From NCBI GenBank assembly GCA_937930605.1, contig CALHBZ010000196.1, positions 1 through 13,301 on the forward strand: a stretch of 13,301 nt of DNA, written 5' to 3'. Under the pieces are notes generated by a model that did not search any database, was not told the origin of the DNA, and saw only the letters and a program-made list of their open reading frames with translations. Made by a program: the position numbers and the translations under genes. Below are positions 6,803 through 13,301 of this stretch, piece by piece (the stretch's first letter is position 1; each line of letters starts with the position of its first letter). The stretch comes from Streptococcus oralis. GTDB lineage: Bacteria; Bacillota; Bacilli; Lactobacillales; Streptococcaceae.

Positions 6803-9800
6803 ATGGTTGATTATTCAAAAGTACATGAAGTAATTGCGGAAACAAATGAAGGGATTCTCTTGGCTGAGTATCAACCAGAGTATCGCACAGATAGAGAATA
6901 TCAGTCAGAGGCTGATTTGGAAAATCAGTTGATCTCTGATTTGGTTAATTATCTTAACTACGAACGCTTGGATATTCATACACCTGAAGAGCTCTTAGCA
7001 AATGCTAAGGTCCAAATTGAAAAACTTAATAAGGTGATCTTTACGGATGCTGAGTGGAATCGCTTTGTAGTGGAGTATCTGGACTGTCCCAATGAAGGGC
7101 TGGTTGAAAAAACACGAAAAATCCAAGAAAATCATATTTATGATTTTGTCTTTGATGATGGGCGGATTAAGAATATTTTCATCCTTGATAAGAAAAACAT
7201 TCATAACAACAGCATGCAGGTCATCAACCAAGTGACTCAAGTGGGTAGCCATACCAACCGTTATGATGTTACTATTTTAGTGAATGGTCTTCCGCTAGTT
7301 CAGATTGAATTGAAGAGACGTGGAGTTAGTCTTAAACAGGCTTTTGAACAAATTCATAGATATAGTAAGGAAAGCTTCAATAGCGAAAATTCTTTATATA
7401 AATACATTCAGATTTTTGTCATTTCTAATGGGACTTATACACGCTATTTTGCCAATACAACAGCTCAAAATAAAAATCACTATGAGTTCACCTGTGAGTG
7501 GGCAGACCGCAAAAATAAAACAATCCACGACCTAGAAGACTTTACTGTTACATTTTTGAGCAAGCGAGTCCTTTTGGAAGTTTTGACCAAGTATTGTGTT
7601 TTTGATGCTGATAATACCTTGCTCATCATGCGCCCTTATCAGATTGCAGCAACTGAGAGTATCTTGCGCAAGATTCATTCATCTAATGAAATGAAGAACT
7701 TTGGCACTATCAATGCTTGTGGCTATATCTGGCATACAACGGGGTCGGGAAAAACTTTGACCAGCTTTAAGACTGCGCGCTTGGCAACAGAGTTGGACTA
7801 CATTGACAAAGTGATTTTTGTGGTAGATAGAAAAGACCTTGACTATCAGACCATGAAGGAGTATCAAAAATTCCAGCCAAATTCAGTCAATGGTAGCAAC
7901 AATACCAAAGAACTCCAACGAAGTATCGAAGAAAAGGATGATCGAATCGTTGTCACAACCATTCAAAAGTTAAACAAATTTATAACAGCAAATCCAAATC
8001 ATGAAATCTATAATAAAAAATGTGTTTTAATCTTTGATGAATGTCACCGTTCCCAGTTTGGGAAGGCGCAAAAGCGGATTAAGAAGGCCTTTAAACAGTA
8101 TGCTTTATTTGGCTTCACAGGGACACCGATTTTCCCAGAAAATAGCTTGACGGGAGAAACTACACAAGAAGTTTTTGGAGAACAACTTCATAACTACGTT
8201 ATCACAGATGCTATTCGAGATAAAAAAGTATTGAAGTTCAAGGTTGACTATAACTATATCAAGCCTGAAATCAATAAATATAGAGAAGCAGAAAAAGCAG
8301 TTGGTCAGGAGCTTGATGAGAAGAAACTCAAAAAGATGGAGAAAGAACTTCTTCTCCATCCAGAACGGATAGCAACCATCACAGAGTATTTGTTGAGAGT
8401 TTATAATGACAAGACGCATCGAAATCAACATTATACTCATAAGCAAAAACAACTGTTTGGATTTAATGCCATGCTAGCTGTACAAAGTATTGAAGCAGCA
8501 AAATTATACTATGACGAACTTCAGCGACAACAAGCAACTTTACCAGAAGCTAAACGCTTGAAAGTTGCAACCATCTTTAGCTTCGCACCCAATGAAGAAC
8601 AGTCAGCTTATGGGGAAATTCAAGACGAAGAATTAGAACCGCAAGATACAGCCATGCCTCAATCTTCTAAAGAGTTTCTGGAAAAAGCGATTGATGACTA
8701 TAATCGAATGTTCAAGACCAACTTCTCAACTGATGGGAAGGAGTTTCAAAATTACTATCGTGACCTTTCTAAGAGAGTTAAGTCTAAGGAAGTGGATTTG
8801 CTGATTGTAGTAGGGATGTTCTTGACGGGATTTGATGCTCCGACTATGAATACTCTCTTTGTTGATAAAAACCTACGTTATCATGGTTTGATTCAGGCAT
8901 TCTCGAGAACCAATCGAATTTTTAACAAGGTTAAACCTTTTGGGAATATCGTTTGTTTCCGTGATTTAGAAAAGGCTACGCAAGAAGCTATTAAAACTTT
9001 TGGGGATACCAACAAACTTGAAATCATCTTAGAAAAAAGCTTTAGTGAATATATGGATGGTTTCGTGGATCAAGTAACGGGTATCGAGGTTAAAGGTTAT
9101 GCTGAAGTCTGTCGGGAAATTCTGGAAAGATTCCCGAATCCGCAGGAAATTGAAACAGAGCATGAGAAAAAAGAGTTTGTTAAGCTCTTTGGTGAGTTGT
9201 TGAAGCTTGATAATGTTCTTCGAAATTATGACGAATTCCAAGAAATTGACAAGCCTATTTCAGAAGGTTATCTTCAGGATTTAAGAAGTGCCTATGTGGA
9301 AATTCGAGATGAATTTTTGAACCTTAAAAACTATGAAAAGACCAAGGATTTGGATGTCGACCTCTCAGATGTTGAATTTGAAATCGAACTCTTAAAAACA
9401 GATGAGATTAATCTGGATTATATCCTTGCATTGATTGTTGAAAAATCTAAGAATTCTGAGTCCAAAGAGGCAATGAAAGCAGAAGTTAGTCGTGTGATTC
9501 GGTCTAGTATCGATGTTCGTGCCAAAGAAGAGTTGGTTATTGGATTTATCAACGATACCGATTTGCAAAAATTGCAAGACCATGATGGGATTATCAATGC
9601 TTTCTACGAATATGGTAAGGAGCGCAAGAAAATCGCGATCCATGACCTAGCTGAGTCTGAGAAACTTGTAGCTGATTATCAATTATTCATCGACAAATCA
9701 ATTCAACGAGGTTATGCTGAAAACAGTGGGACTGATTTGGATTCGATTATTCCACCAACTTCTCGTAGACAGGGAGCGCGTGAACGGAAAAAACAAGAAG

Positions 9801-9847
9801 TTTTACGTAAGATTCAGTTGTTGGTAGAGACATATTCAGGTATTTAA
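6803..9847 (+). CDS. hsdR: Type I RM endonuclease and DNA-translocase subunit HsdR
   Basis: A 1014-residue restriction and motor subunit; it cuts unmodified DNA far from the target after ATP-driven translocation. The N-terminal nuclease shows the PD-(D/E)xK pattern at D155, E169 and K171. The D-to-E spacing of 14 equals that of EcoR124I HsdR (D151, E165, K167). The superfamily 2 helicase motor follows: RPYQ (277-280), Walker A TTGSGKT (312-318), DECH (412-415), FTGTP (438-442) and motif VI QAFSRTNRI (698-706). The remaining roughly 300 residues form the helical C-terminal region that docks on the methylase. Length and motifs are complete, so the enzyme looks active. ATG 6803 is preceded by AGGAAG (6791-6796). 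The gene follows half-hsdS after 56 bases with no strong terminator, so it is probably in the same transcript. Confidence 0.97.
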   Translation: MVDYSKVHEVIAETNEGILLAEYQPEYRTDREYQSEADLENQLISDLVNYLNYERLDIHTPEELLANAKVQIEKLNKVIFTDAEWNRFVVEYLDCPNEGLVEKTRKIQENHIYDFVFDDGRIKNIFILDKKNIHNNSMQVINQVTQVGSHTNRYDVTILVNGLPLVQIELKRRGVSLKQAFEQIHRYSKESFNSENSLYKYIQIFVISNGTYTRYFANTTAQNKNHYEFTCEWADRKNKTIHDLEDFTVTFLSKRVLLEVLTKYCVFDADNTLLIMRPYQIAATESILRKIHSSNEMKNFGTINACGYIWHTTGSGKTLTSFKTARLATELDYIDKVIFVVDRKDLDYQTMKEYQKFQPNSVNGSNNTKELQRSIEEKDDRIVVTTIQKLNKFITANPNHEIYNKKCVLIFDECHRSQFGKAQKRIKKAFKQYALFGFTGTPIFPENSLTGETTQEVFGEQLHNYVITDAIRDKKVLKFKVDYNYIKPEINKYREAEKAVGQELDEKKLKKMEKELLLHPERIATITEYLLRVYNDKTHRNQHYTHKQKQLFGFNAMLAVQSIEAAKLYYDELQRQQATLPEAKRLKVATIFSFAPNEEQSAYGEIQDEELEPQDTAMPQSSKEFLEKAIDDYNRMFKTNFSTDGKEFQNYYRDLSKRVKSKEVDLLIVVGMFLTGFDAPTMNTLFVDKNLRYHGLIQAFSRTNRIFNKVKPFGNIVCFRDLEKATQEAIKTFGDTNKLEIILEKSFSEYMDGFVDQVTGIEVKGYAEVCREILERFPNPQEIETEHEKKEFVKLFGELLKLDNVLRNYDEFQEIDKPISEGYLQDLRSAYVEIRDEFLNLKNYEKTKDLDVDLSDVEFEIELLKTDEINLDYILALIVEKSKNSESKEAMKAEVSRVIRSSIDVRAKEELVIGFINDTDLQKLQDHDGIINAFYEYGKERKKIAIHDLAESEKLVADYQLFIDKSIQRGYAENSGTDLDSIIPPTSRRQGARERKKQEVLRKIQLLVETYSGI

Positions 9848-9939
9848 GGATTGTCAAACAAGGTTTATTAGAAAAATCAGGCTCTATAAAAAACACTCTT
9901 TATTCGATCATATTCCGCTCATTTTTAAGATACAACTTT

Positions 9940-9960
9940 GTTTCCATATTTCCTGGAAAC
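9940..9960 (+). repeat. Perfect 7-bp hairpin in the leader of the DUF1722 gene
   Basis: GTTTCCA (9940-9946) pairs with TGGAAAC (9954-9960) around a 7-base loop. It ends 11 bases before the AAGGAG site (9972-9977). No T-run follows. It may be an mRNA leader hairpin or an operator. The rest of the 9848-9981 gap shows no clear hsdR terminator and no good promoter. Confidence 0.4.
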
Positions 9961-9981
9961 TCATAGAAAGCAAGGAGAAAC

Positions 9982-10386
9982 ATGGAACAAATTAACCAAA
10001 AATCCCAGTGTCAACAACTCTGGGCTAGAAATAAATATTTCGTTTTGAGTCATTCCAGCAATATTTACAATGAGATTCGTCAATATCTCAAGAATGAAGA
10101 GGTGGAGGTAAGTCATGTTCAAGAACTGATTAACCGTGCCTGCCAGATTCCAGAACATAGAGGTCAGGTTTGCAATGCCTTTCAGCATATTTGGGGCTAT
10201 TTCAAAAAGAAAGCGACAGATGCTGAGCGCAAAGACTATATGCTCTTGTTGGATCGCTACCGCTTTGGTCAAGCTTCCAAAGAGGAGCTGATTGCACAGA
10301 CTAGAGACTTGCTGGATCGCTATCCAAATACCTACTTGCAACATTCGACTTTACTGAAAGGAGACTCCCATGAGACTTTGGCATGA
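9982..10386 (+). CDS. DUF1722 (YbgA-like) domain protein
   Basis: A 134-residue soluble protein that is essentially one DUF1722 domain. Visible features are the initial LWARNKYFVLSHS (13-25), the core CNAFQHIWGYFKKK (64-77) and a second helix YMLLLDRYRFGQASKEELI (86-104). The biochemical function is not firmly established. The domain occurs fused to DUF523 (TudS-type proteins), and in E. coli ybgA sits next to the photolyase gene phrB. Here it overlaps by 17 bases a gene resembling a pyrimidine-dimer glycosylase, again a link to UV-damaged DNA. ATG 9982 has a strong AAGGAG (9972-9977). There is no membrane segment. The ending is unusual in that the last codons run through the ribosome binding site and start of the next gene, indicating translational coupling. 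Family assignment is fairly sure; the role is inferred. Confidence 0.8.
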   Translation: MEQINQKSQCQQLWARNKYFVLSHSSNIYNEIRQYLKNEEVEVSHVQELINRACQIPEHRGQVCNAFQHIWGYFKKKATDAERKDYMLLLDRYRFGQASKEELIAQTRDLLDRYPNTYLQHSTLLKGDSHETLA

Positions 10387-10732
10387 GGCTTTGATTTCAC
10401 AACTTCCCCGTCCTCAGCTCTTGGGGCAACATCGAGAGTGCTGCGCCCTGCGTGGCAATGGCTGGGGCAGAAAGCATGCGACAGTGGACTATGTCTTTAC
10501 CCATTCGCCCTATCGTCTCTATGCCTATCATCGCTTGATCATGGAGGAGATGGCTGGTCGTGGATACAATGTCAGTCCAGAGTGGCTGGACAAGAACTAC
10601 CGTGGTAAGACCTGCCCTCCTTATGAGGATTTGTCTGAGGAGAAGCTAGGCAATCCCATCTATAGTGAGCATGATGCAGGATACTACGAGGAGTGTCTGG
10701 CTAATCTTCGAGAGAAGGGGATAGATTTATAG
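10370..10732 (+). CDS. TIGR02328-type protein resembling pyrimidine-dimer DNA glycosylase (T4 endonuclease V)
   Basis: A 120-residue small basic protein. The N-terminal block MRLWHEALISQLPRPQLLGQ then HREC lines up without gaps with T4 endonuclease V, including the shared Leu8, Ser10, Leu12, Leu17, Arg22 and, most tellingly, the catalytic Glu23. A later RKHATVDYVF segment matches the region after it, and a helix with LYAYHRLIMEEMAGRGYNV follows. The catalytic Thr2 of the phage enzyme, whose amino group attacks the sugar, is Arg2 here; Met1 would then probably stay on, so chemistry and substrate may differ. If active it would cut the glycosidic bond at damaged pyrimidines for base excision repair. 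ATG 10370 has AAAGGAG (10357-10363) six bases upstream, and the gene overlaps the DUF1722 gene by 17 bases. The end is marked by a terminator 62 bases on. Confidence 0.75.
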   Translation: MRLWHEALISQLPRPQLLGQHRECCALRGNGWGRKHATVDYVFTHSPYRLYAYHRLIMEEMAGRGYNVSPEWLDKNYRGKTCPPYEDLSEEKLGNPIYSEHDAGYYEECLANLREKGIDL

Positions 10733-10794
10733 TAAGAGTCAGGCTTATCTCCAATGTATCACTCTTTTCGTTATTTTTTCGAATAATAAAAATG

Positions 10795-10827
10795 AGACCT
10801 TTAGAATTTTTCTAAGGTCTTCTTTTT
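10795..10827 (+). terminator. Rho-independent terminator of the DUF1722-glycosylase operon
   Basis: The left arm (10795-10806) pairs with the right arm (10810-10820) with one bulged T at 10802, over a 3-base loop. TCTTTTT follows at once. Confidence 0.8.
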
Positions 10828-10840
10828 ATGAGTGTTAAGA

Positions 10841-10869
10841 TTTACTTCTAATAACTTTTGAGTTATAAT
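10841..10869 (+). promoter_or_regulatory. Toxin-antitoxin promoter with an inverted repeat in the spacer (candidate antitoxin operator)
   Basis: The -35 TTTACT (10841-10846) and a perfect -10 TATAAT (10864-10869) are 17 bases apart. Between them and overlapping the -10 is ATAACT-TTTG-AGTTAT (10851-10866), a perfect 6-bp inverted repeat. A wider pair, TTCTAAT (10846-10852) and ATTAGAA (10873-10879), encloses it. HTH antitoxins usually repress their own operon from such sites, so this is a plausible operator, but binding is inferred. Confidence 0.6.
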
Positions 10870-10891
10870 TAAATTAGAAAGAGGTTGCTTG

Positions 10892-11257
10892 GTGCACACG
10901 ATTTACTTCTATAAGGACAAAAATGGAAATGAGCCAGTCTTGGATTATATGAGAGAATTGGCTTGTCAGAAAAGTAAGGATAGCCGCATCAAACTCTATA
11001 AACTAAATGACTATATCGAGTTGCTTAGTCAACATGGGACTAGAGCAGGTGAACCCTATATTAAACATCTGGAAGATGAGATTTGGGAACTAAGACCTCT
11101 TAGGGATAGGATATTATTTGTGGCTTGGCTTGATGGGAGTTTCGTTCTTTTACATCATTTTGTCAAAAAGACTCAAAAAACTCCTAGAAGAGAAATTGAA
11201 AAAGCCAAGCGTGAACTGAAGAACTTAAAAGAAAGAGGGTTAAGTGATGAAGAATAG
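10892..11257 (+). CDS. higB: RelE/HigB-like toxin (Gp49/DUF891 family)
   Basis: A 121-residue basic protein of the phage Gp49-like DUF891 group in the RelE/ParE superfamily. Family features are the N-terminal strand [17 protein letters not shown], the core [17 protein letters not shown] with the Arg-rich strand, [13 protein letters not shown], and a terminal helix [16 protein letters not shown]. Relatives of this type are usually ribosome-dependent mRNA endonucleases that slow growth when freed from the antitoxin; that activity is inferred here. A TTG at 10889 is in frame, but GTG 10892 is better spaced (seven bases) from AGAGG (10880-10884) and gives the usual M-H-x-I-Y-F-Y start. The toxin gene comes first and overlaps the antitoxin by 11 bases, the order typical of higBA rather than relBE. 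It has its own promoter, and a terminator separates it from the upstream operon. Confidence 0.85.
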   Translation: MHTIYFYKDKNGNEPVLDYMRELACQKSKDSRIKLYKLNDYIELLSQHGTRAGEPYIKHLEDEIWELRPLRDRILFVAWLDGSFVLLHHFVKKTQKTPRREIEKAKRELKNLKERGLSDEE

Positions 11258-11540
11258 TGCCATTGGAAGTAATTGGAAGGATGTTCGGTCAGAACTCTTT
11301 ACCAAGGAGGAAATCCTTGAAAGTGATATGCGAGTAGCTATCATGAGTGAGTTGATTGAAGCCAGACACGAGCAAGGAATTAGTCAGAAAAAGCTAGAAG
11401 AACTTAGTGGAGTCAGCCAGCCTGTTATAGCTAGGATGGAAACAGGCAAGACTAGCCCTCAATTGGATACGGTTTTAAAAGTTCTAGCCAGTTTGGGAAA
11501 GACACTAGCAGTCGTTCCACTTGAACAGGAAAAAAGTTGA
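11247..11540 (+). CDS. higA: HigA-like antitoxin, XRE-family HTH repressor
   Basis: A 97-residue protein with a single Cro/C1 (XRE) helix-turn-helix at about residues 35-88. The recognition core is [20 protein letters not shown] (45-64), followed by the usual [17 protein letters not shown]. The N-terminal 30 residues ([20 protein letters not shown] and on) probably contact the toxin. It should bind and neutralise the toxin and repress the shared promoter, whose spacer holds an inverted repeat. ATG 11247 is preferred to GTG 11244 because AGAGGG (11234-11239) is seven bases upstream of the ATG. It overlaps the toxin gene by 11 bases, so the two are translationally coupled. Confidence 0.88.
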   Translation: MKNSAIGSNWKDVRSELFTKEEILESDMRVAIMSELIEARHEQGISQKKLEELSGVSQPVIARMETGKTSPQLDTVLKVLASLGKTLAVVPLEQEKS

Positions 11541-11650
11541 TTAAACTAACCTATAGTCTTTTCTAATAACAAGCCATAGTCACTTATAAGAATTATCAAT
11601 AGCTCGTTTGAGTATTCTAACTAAAATATAGCTATAAAGCAAGATATACA

Positions 11651-11688
11651 AAGGATTTGAGACACTAGTCTCAAGTCCTTTTCTTTTG
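11651..11688 (+). terminator. Strong rho-independent terminator between the toxin-antitoxin pair and metE
   Basis: A 13-bp stem (11651-11663 with 11668-11680, one G-T wobble) with the loop ACTA is followed by TTCTTTT. It insulates metE. The roughly 110 bases between the antitoxin stop and this hairpin hold no gene or structure I can support. Confidence 0.92.
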
Positions 11689-11698
11689 TCTAAAAGAG

Positions 11699-11721
11699 TG
11701 ATATAGTTTCAAACTATATCA
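11699..11721 (+). promoter_or_regulatory. MET-box: binding site for the LysR-type regulator MtaR/MetR
   Basis: A perfect 11-bp inverted repeat is centred on one base (C11710). Its core TATAGTTTCAAACTATA (11702-11718) equals the described streptococcal MET-box consensus TATAGTTTnAAACTATA found before methionine genes. It lies about 90 bases upstream of the metE start. The centre is about 65 bases before a likely transcription start near 11776, the usual place for a LysR-type activator site. Confidence 0.85.
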
Positions 11722-11760
11722 AAGCCTAATTATTTACAATTATACAGGCGCTTTCTTTTC

Positions 11761-11769
11761 TGTTAAGAT
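11761..11769 (+). promoter_or_regulatory. Possible extended -10 promoter of metE
   Basis: TGTTAAGAT is a TGn extension plus TAAGAT (four of six matches to TATAAT) with no good -35, as expected for an activator-dependent promoter. TATACA at 11741-11746 is an alternative -10 that would put the MET-box centre at about -43. The choice is uncertain. Confidence 0.35.
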
Positions 11770-11800
11770 AGTTTCAACAACAAATTTTGGAGGACACATC

Positions 11801-13301
11801 ATGTCAACTACGATCATCGGTTTCCCTCGTTTGGGTGAATTCCGCGAATTAAAATTTACAACTGAAAAATATTTTAGAAAAGAAATCTCAGAAGAAGAAC
11901 TCCTTGCAGCAGCAAAAGAATTGCGCGCAAAACACTGGAATATTGTCAAAGAAAAAGGCATCACTGAAATCCCATCAAACGACTTTTCTCACTATGACAA
12001 CTTCCTAGACGCGGCCTTCCTCTTCAACGTGGTACCTGCATCCGTTCAAAACTTGGAATTATCAGAACTTGAACGCTACTTCGCTTTGGGACGTGGTTAC
12101 CAAGGAGAAAAAGGGGACGTTCGCGCCCTTCCAATGAAGAAATGGTTCAACACTAACTACCACTACATCGTTCCTAAATTTGAAAAAGACACTCAAGTCA
12201 AATTGGCTGGTCATAAGATCTTTGATGAGTTCCAAGAAGCAAAAGAACTTGGCCTTAACACTCGTCCTGTCCTTGTAGGTCCATTCACTTTCCTTCAATT
12301 GTCAGACTTTGAAGAAGGTGTGAAAGCAGAAGACTTCGTAGATAGCTTAGTTGCTGCTTACCAAGAAGTTTTTGCGAAATTGGCTGAACTTGGTGCGACT
12401 CGTATTCAACTCGATGAAGCGGCTCTTGTCAAAGACTTGACGGCGGAAGAAAAAGCACTCTTCTTTAACATTTACAACAAGCTTTTGGCTGACAAGAAAG
12501 GTCTTGAAGTCTTGCTTCAAACTTACTTCGGAGACGTTCGTGACGTCTACGCTGACCTTGTAAACTTGCCAGTAGATGCCATCGGTCTTGATTTTGTCGA
12601 AGGTAAGAAAACTCTTGAACTCGTTAAAGGTGGTTTCCCAGCTGACAAGACTCTCTATGCAGGGATTGTCAATGGTAAGAACATCTGGCGCAATAATTAC
12701 GAAAAGAGCTTGGCTGTTCTTGAACAAATTCCAGCTGAAAACATTGTCTTGACAAGCTCATGTTCACTTCTTCATGTGCCATTTACAACTGCTAATGAAG
12801 AATTTGAACCAGCTATCTTGAACCACTTTGCTTTTGCAGTTGAAAAATTGGATGAGATCCGTGATTTGGATGCTATCCGCAACGGTCAAGGTGAAGAAGC
12901 CCTTGCAGCCAACAAAGAACTCTTTGCAACTGAGCGTGTGGGTGAAAATGCTGAACTTCGTGCTCGTATCGCTGGCTTGACTGACGCAGACTACACTCGT
13001 TTGCCAGCCTTTGCAGAACGTGAAGCTATCCAAGAAGAGGCCTTCAAACTTCCAGCTCTCCCAACAACAACCATCGGTTCATTCCCTCAAACAAAAGAAG
13101 TCCGTGCCAAACGTTTGGCCTTCCGTAAGGGTGAATTGACTCAAGAAGAATACGATGCCTTCCTTGCTGAAACTATCGACGAATGGATCAAATGGCAAGA
13201 AGAAGTTGGATTTGACGTGCTGGTGCATGGTGAGTTCGAGCGTAATGACATGGTTGAGTACTTCGGTCAAAACTTGTCAGGTTACCTCTTCTCTAAGAAT
13301 G
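11801..13301 (+). CDS. metE: Cobalamin-independent methionine synthase MetE (5' two-thirds)
   Basis: The first 500 codons of about 750 are in the window, open throughout and cut by the window end. The enzyme moves a methyl group from 5-methyltetrahydropteroyltriglutamate to homocysteine, the last step of methionine synthesis, in the cytoplasm without B12. The N-terminal barrel shows [13 protein letters not shown] (residues 7-19) and [16 protein letters not shown] (from 112). The catalytic barrel begins at [12 protein letters not shown] (420-431), and the substrate motif [14 protein letters not shown] starts at 476. The zinc-binding His/Cys residues lie beyond the window. ATG 11801 is preceded by GGAGG (11789-11793). 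Codon use is richer in C-ending codons than the RM and KAP genes, in keeping with a well-expressed core gene. Methionine-responsive control by MtaR/MetR is indicated by the MET-box. In streptococci metF commonly follows, but that is outside the window. Confidence 0.97.
   Translation, partial: MSTTIIGFPRLGEFRELKFTTEKYFRKEISEEELLAAAKELRAKHWNIVKEKGITEIPSNDFSHYDNFLDAAFLFNVVPASVQNLELSELERYFALGRGYQGEKGDVRALPMKKWFNTNYHYIVPKFEKDTQVKLAGHKIFDEFQEAKELGLNTRPVLVGPFTFLQLSDFEEGVKAEDFVDSLVAAYQEVFAKLAELGATRIQLDEAALVKDLTAEEKALFFNIYNKLLADKKGLEVLLQTYFGDVRDVYADLVNLPVDAIGLDFVEGKKTLELVKGGFPADKTLYAGIVNGKNIWRNNYEKSLAVLEQIPAENIVLTSSCSLLHVPFTTANEEFEPAILNHFAFAVEKLDEIRDLDAIRNGQGEEALAANKELFATERVGENAELRARIAGLTDADYTRLPAFAEREAIQEEAFKLPALPTTTIGSFPQTKEVRAKRLAFRKGELTQEEYDAFLAETIDEWIKWQEEVGFDVLVHGEFERNDMVEYFGQNLSGYLFSKN

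Noticed and set aside
9851..9890. TTGTCA and TATAAA as a promoter after hsdR
   Set aside because: The spacing of 28 bases is far from 16-18, and no TGn extension is present.
10889..10891. TTG as the toxin start
   Set aside because: It is only four bases from the binding site; GTG 10892 is better placed and matches the usual N-terminus of the family.
11541..11650. BOX or RUP type repeat in the gap before metE
   Set aside because: No match to the known ends of these pneumococcal elements could be seen by eye.
1..13301. CRISPR arrays, tRNA or rRNA genes, insertion sequences
   Set aside because: No regularly spaced repeats, cloverleaf-like sequence, rRNA core motifs or transposase motifs were found on either strand.

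Overview
The window looks like the chromosome of a low-GC Gram-positive coccus, most likely a mitis-group Streptococcus (pneumoniae/mitis/oralis type). The evidence is AT-rich DNA, strong AAGGAG-type ribosome binding sites, extended -10 promoters of the TGnTATAAT kind, and a metE gene preceded by the streptococcal MET-box TATAGTTT-n-AAACTATA. All convincing genes lie on the + strand.

Layout: (1) Positions 1-294 hold the 3' end of an unrecognised, lysine-tailed protein, closed by a good hairpin terminator (301-337). (2) Positions 408-2276 hold a stand-alone, very AT-rich membrane P-loop NTPase of the KAP type, under its own extended -10 promoter. (3) Positions 2401-9847 hold a complete type I restriction-modification locus resembling the EcoR124I (type IC) family: hsdM, a RhuM-family gene, hsdS, a half-length second hsdS reading frame, and hsdR. 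(4) Positions 9982-10732 hold a two-gene overlapping operon: a DUF1722 (YbgA-like) protein and a small protein resembling pyrimidine-dimer DNA glycosylase (T4 endonuclease V). It ends in a terminator at 10795-10827. (5) Positions 10892-11540 hold a toxin-antitoxin pair, a RelE/HigB-like (Gp49/DUF891) toxin followed by an XRE-type HigA-like antitoxin, then a strong terminator (11651-11688). (6) From 11801 to the window end is the first two-thirds of metE, cobalamin-independent methionine synthase, with its MET-box.

The most interesting part is the specificity module of the type I system. hsdS carries two different short tandem repeats. In the central spacer, a perfect 12-bp unit occurs three times and encodes TSEL-type tetrapeptides, the exact analogue of the TAEL repeats that set spacer length in EcoR124I/II. 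At the 3' end, a 5-bp repeat, (AGAGT)3.8, contains the stop codon. Removing exactly one unit would fuse hsdS in frame to the downstream half-hsdS, adding a third target-recognition domain. The locus therefore looks built to change DNA specificity by repeat slippage. No recombinase or inverted hsdS copy is visible in the window.

The KAP NTPase, the RM operon with an embedded RhuM gene and the toxin-antitoxin pair together look like a small defence island beside metE. The RhuM gene contains a perfect 13-bp inverted repeat of unknown significance.
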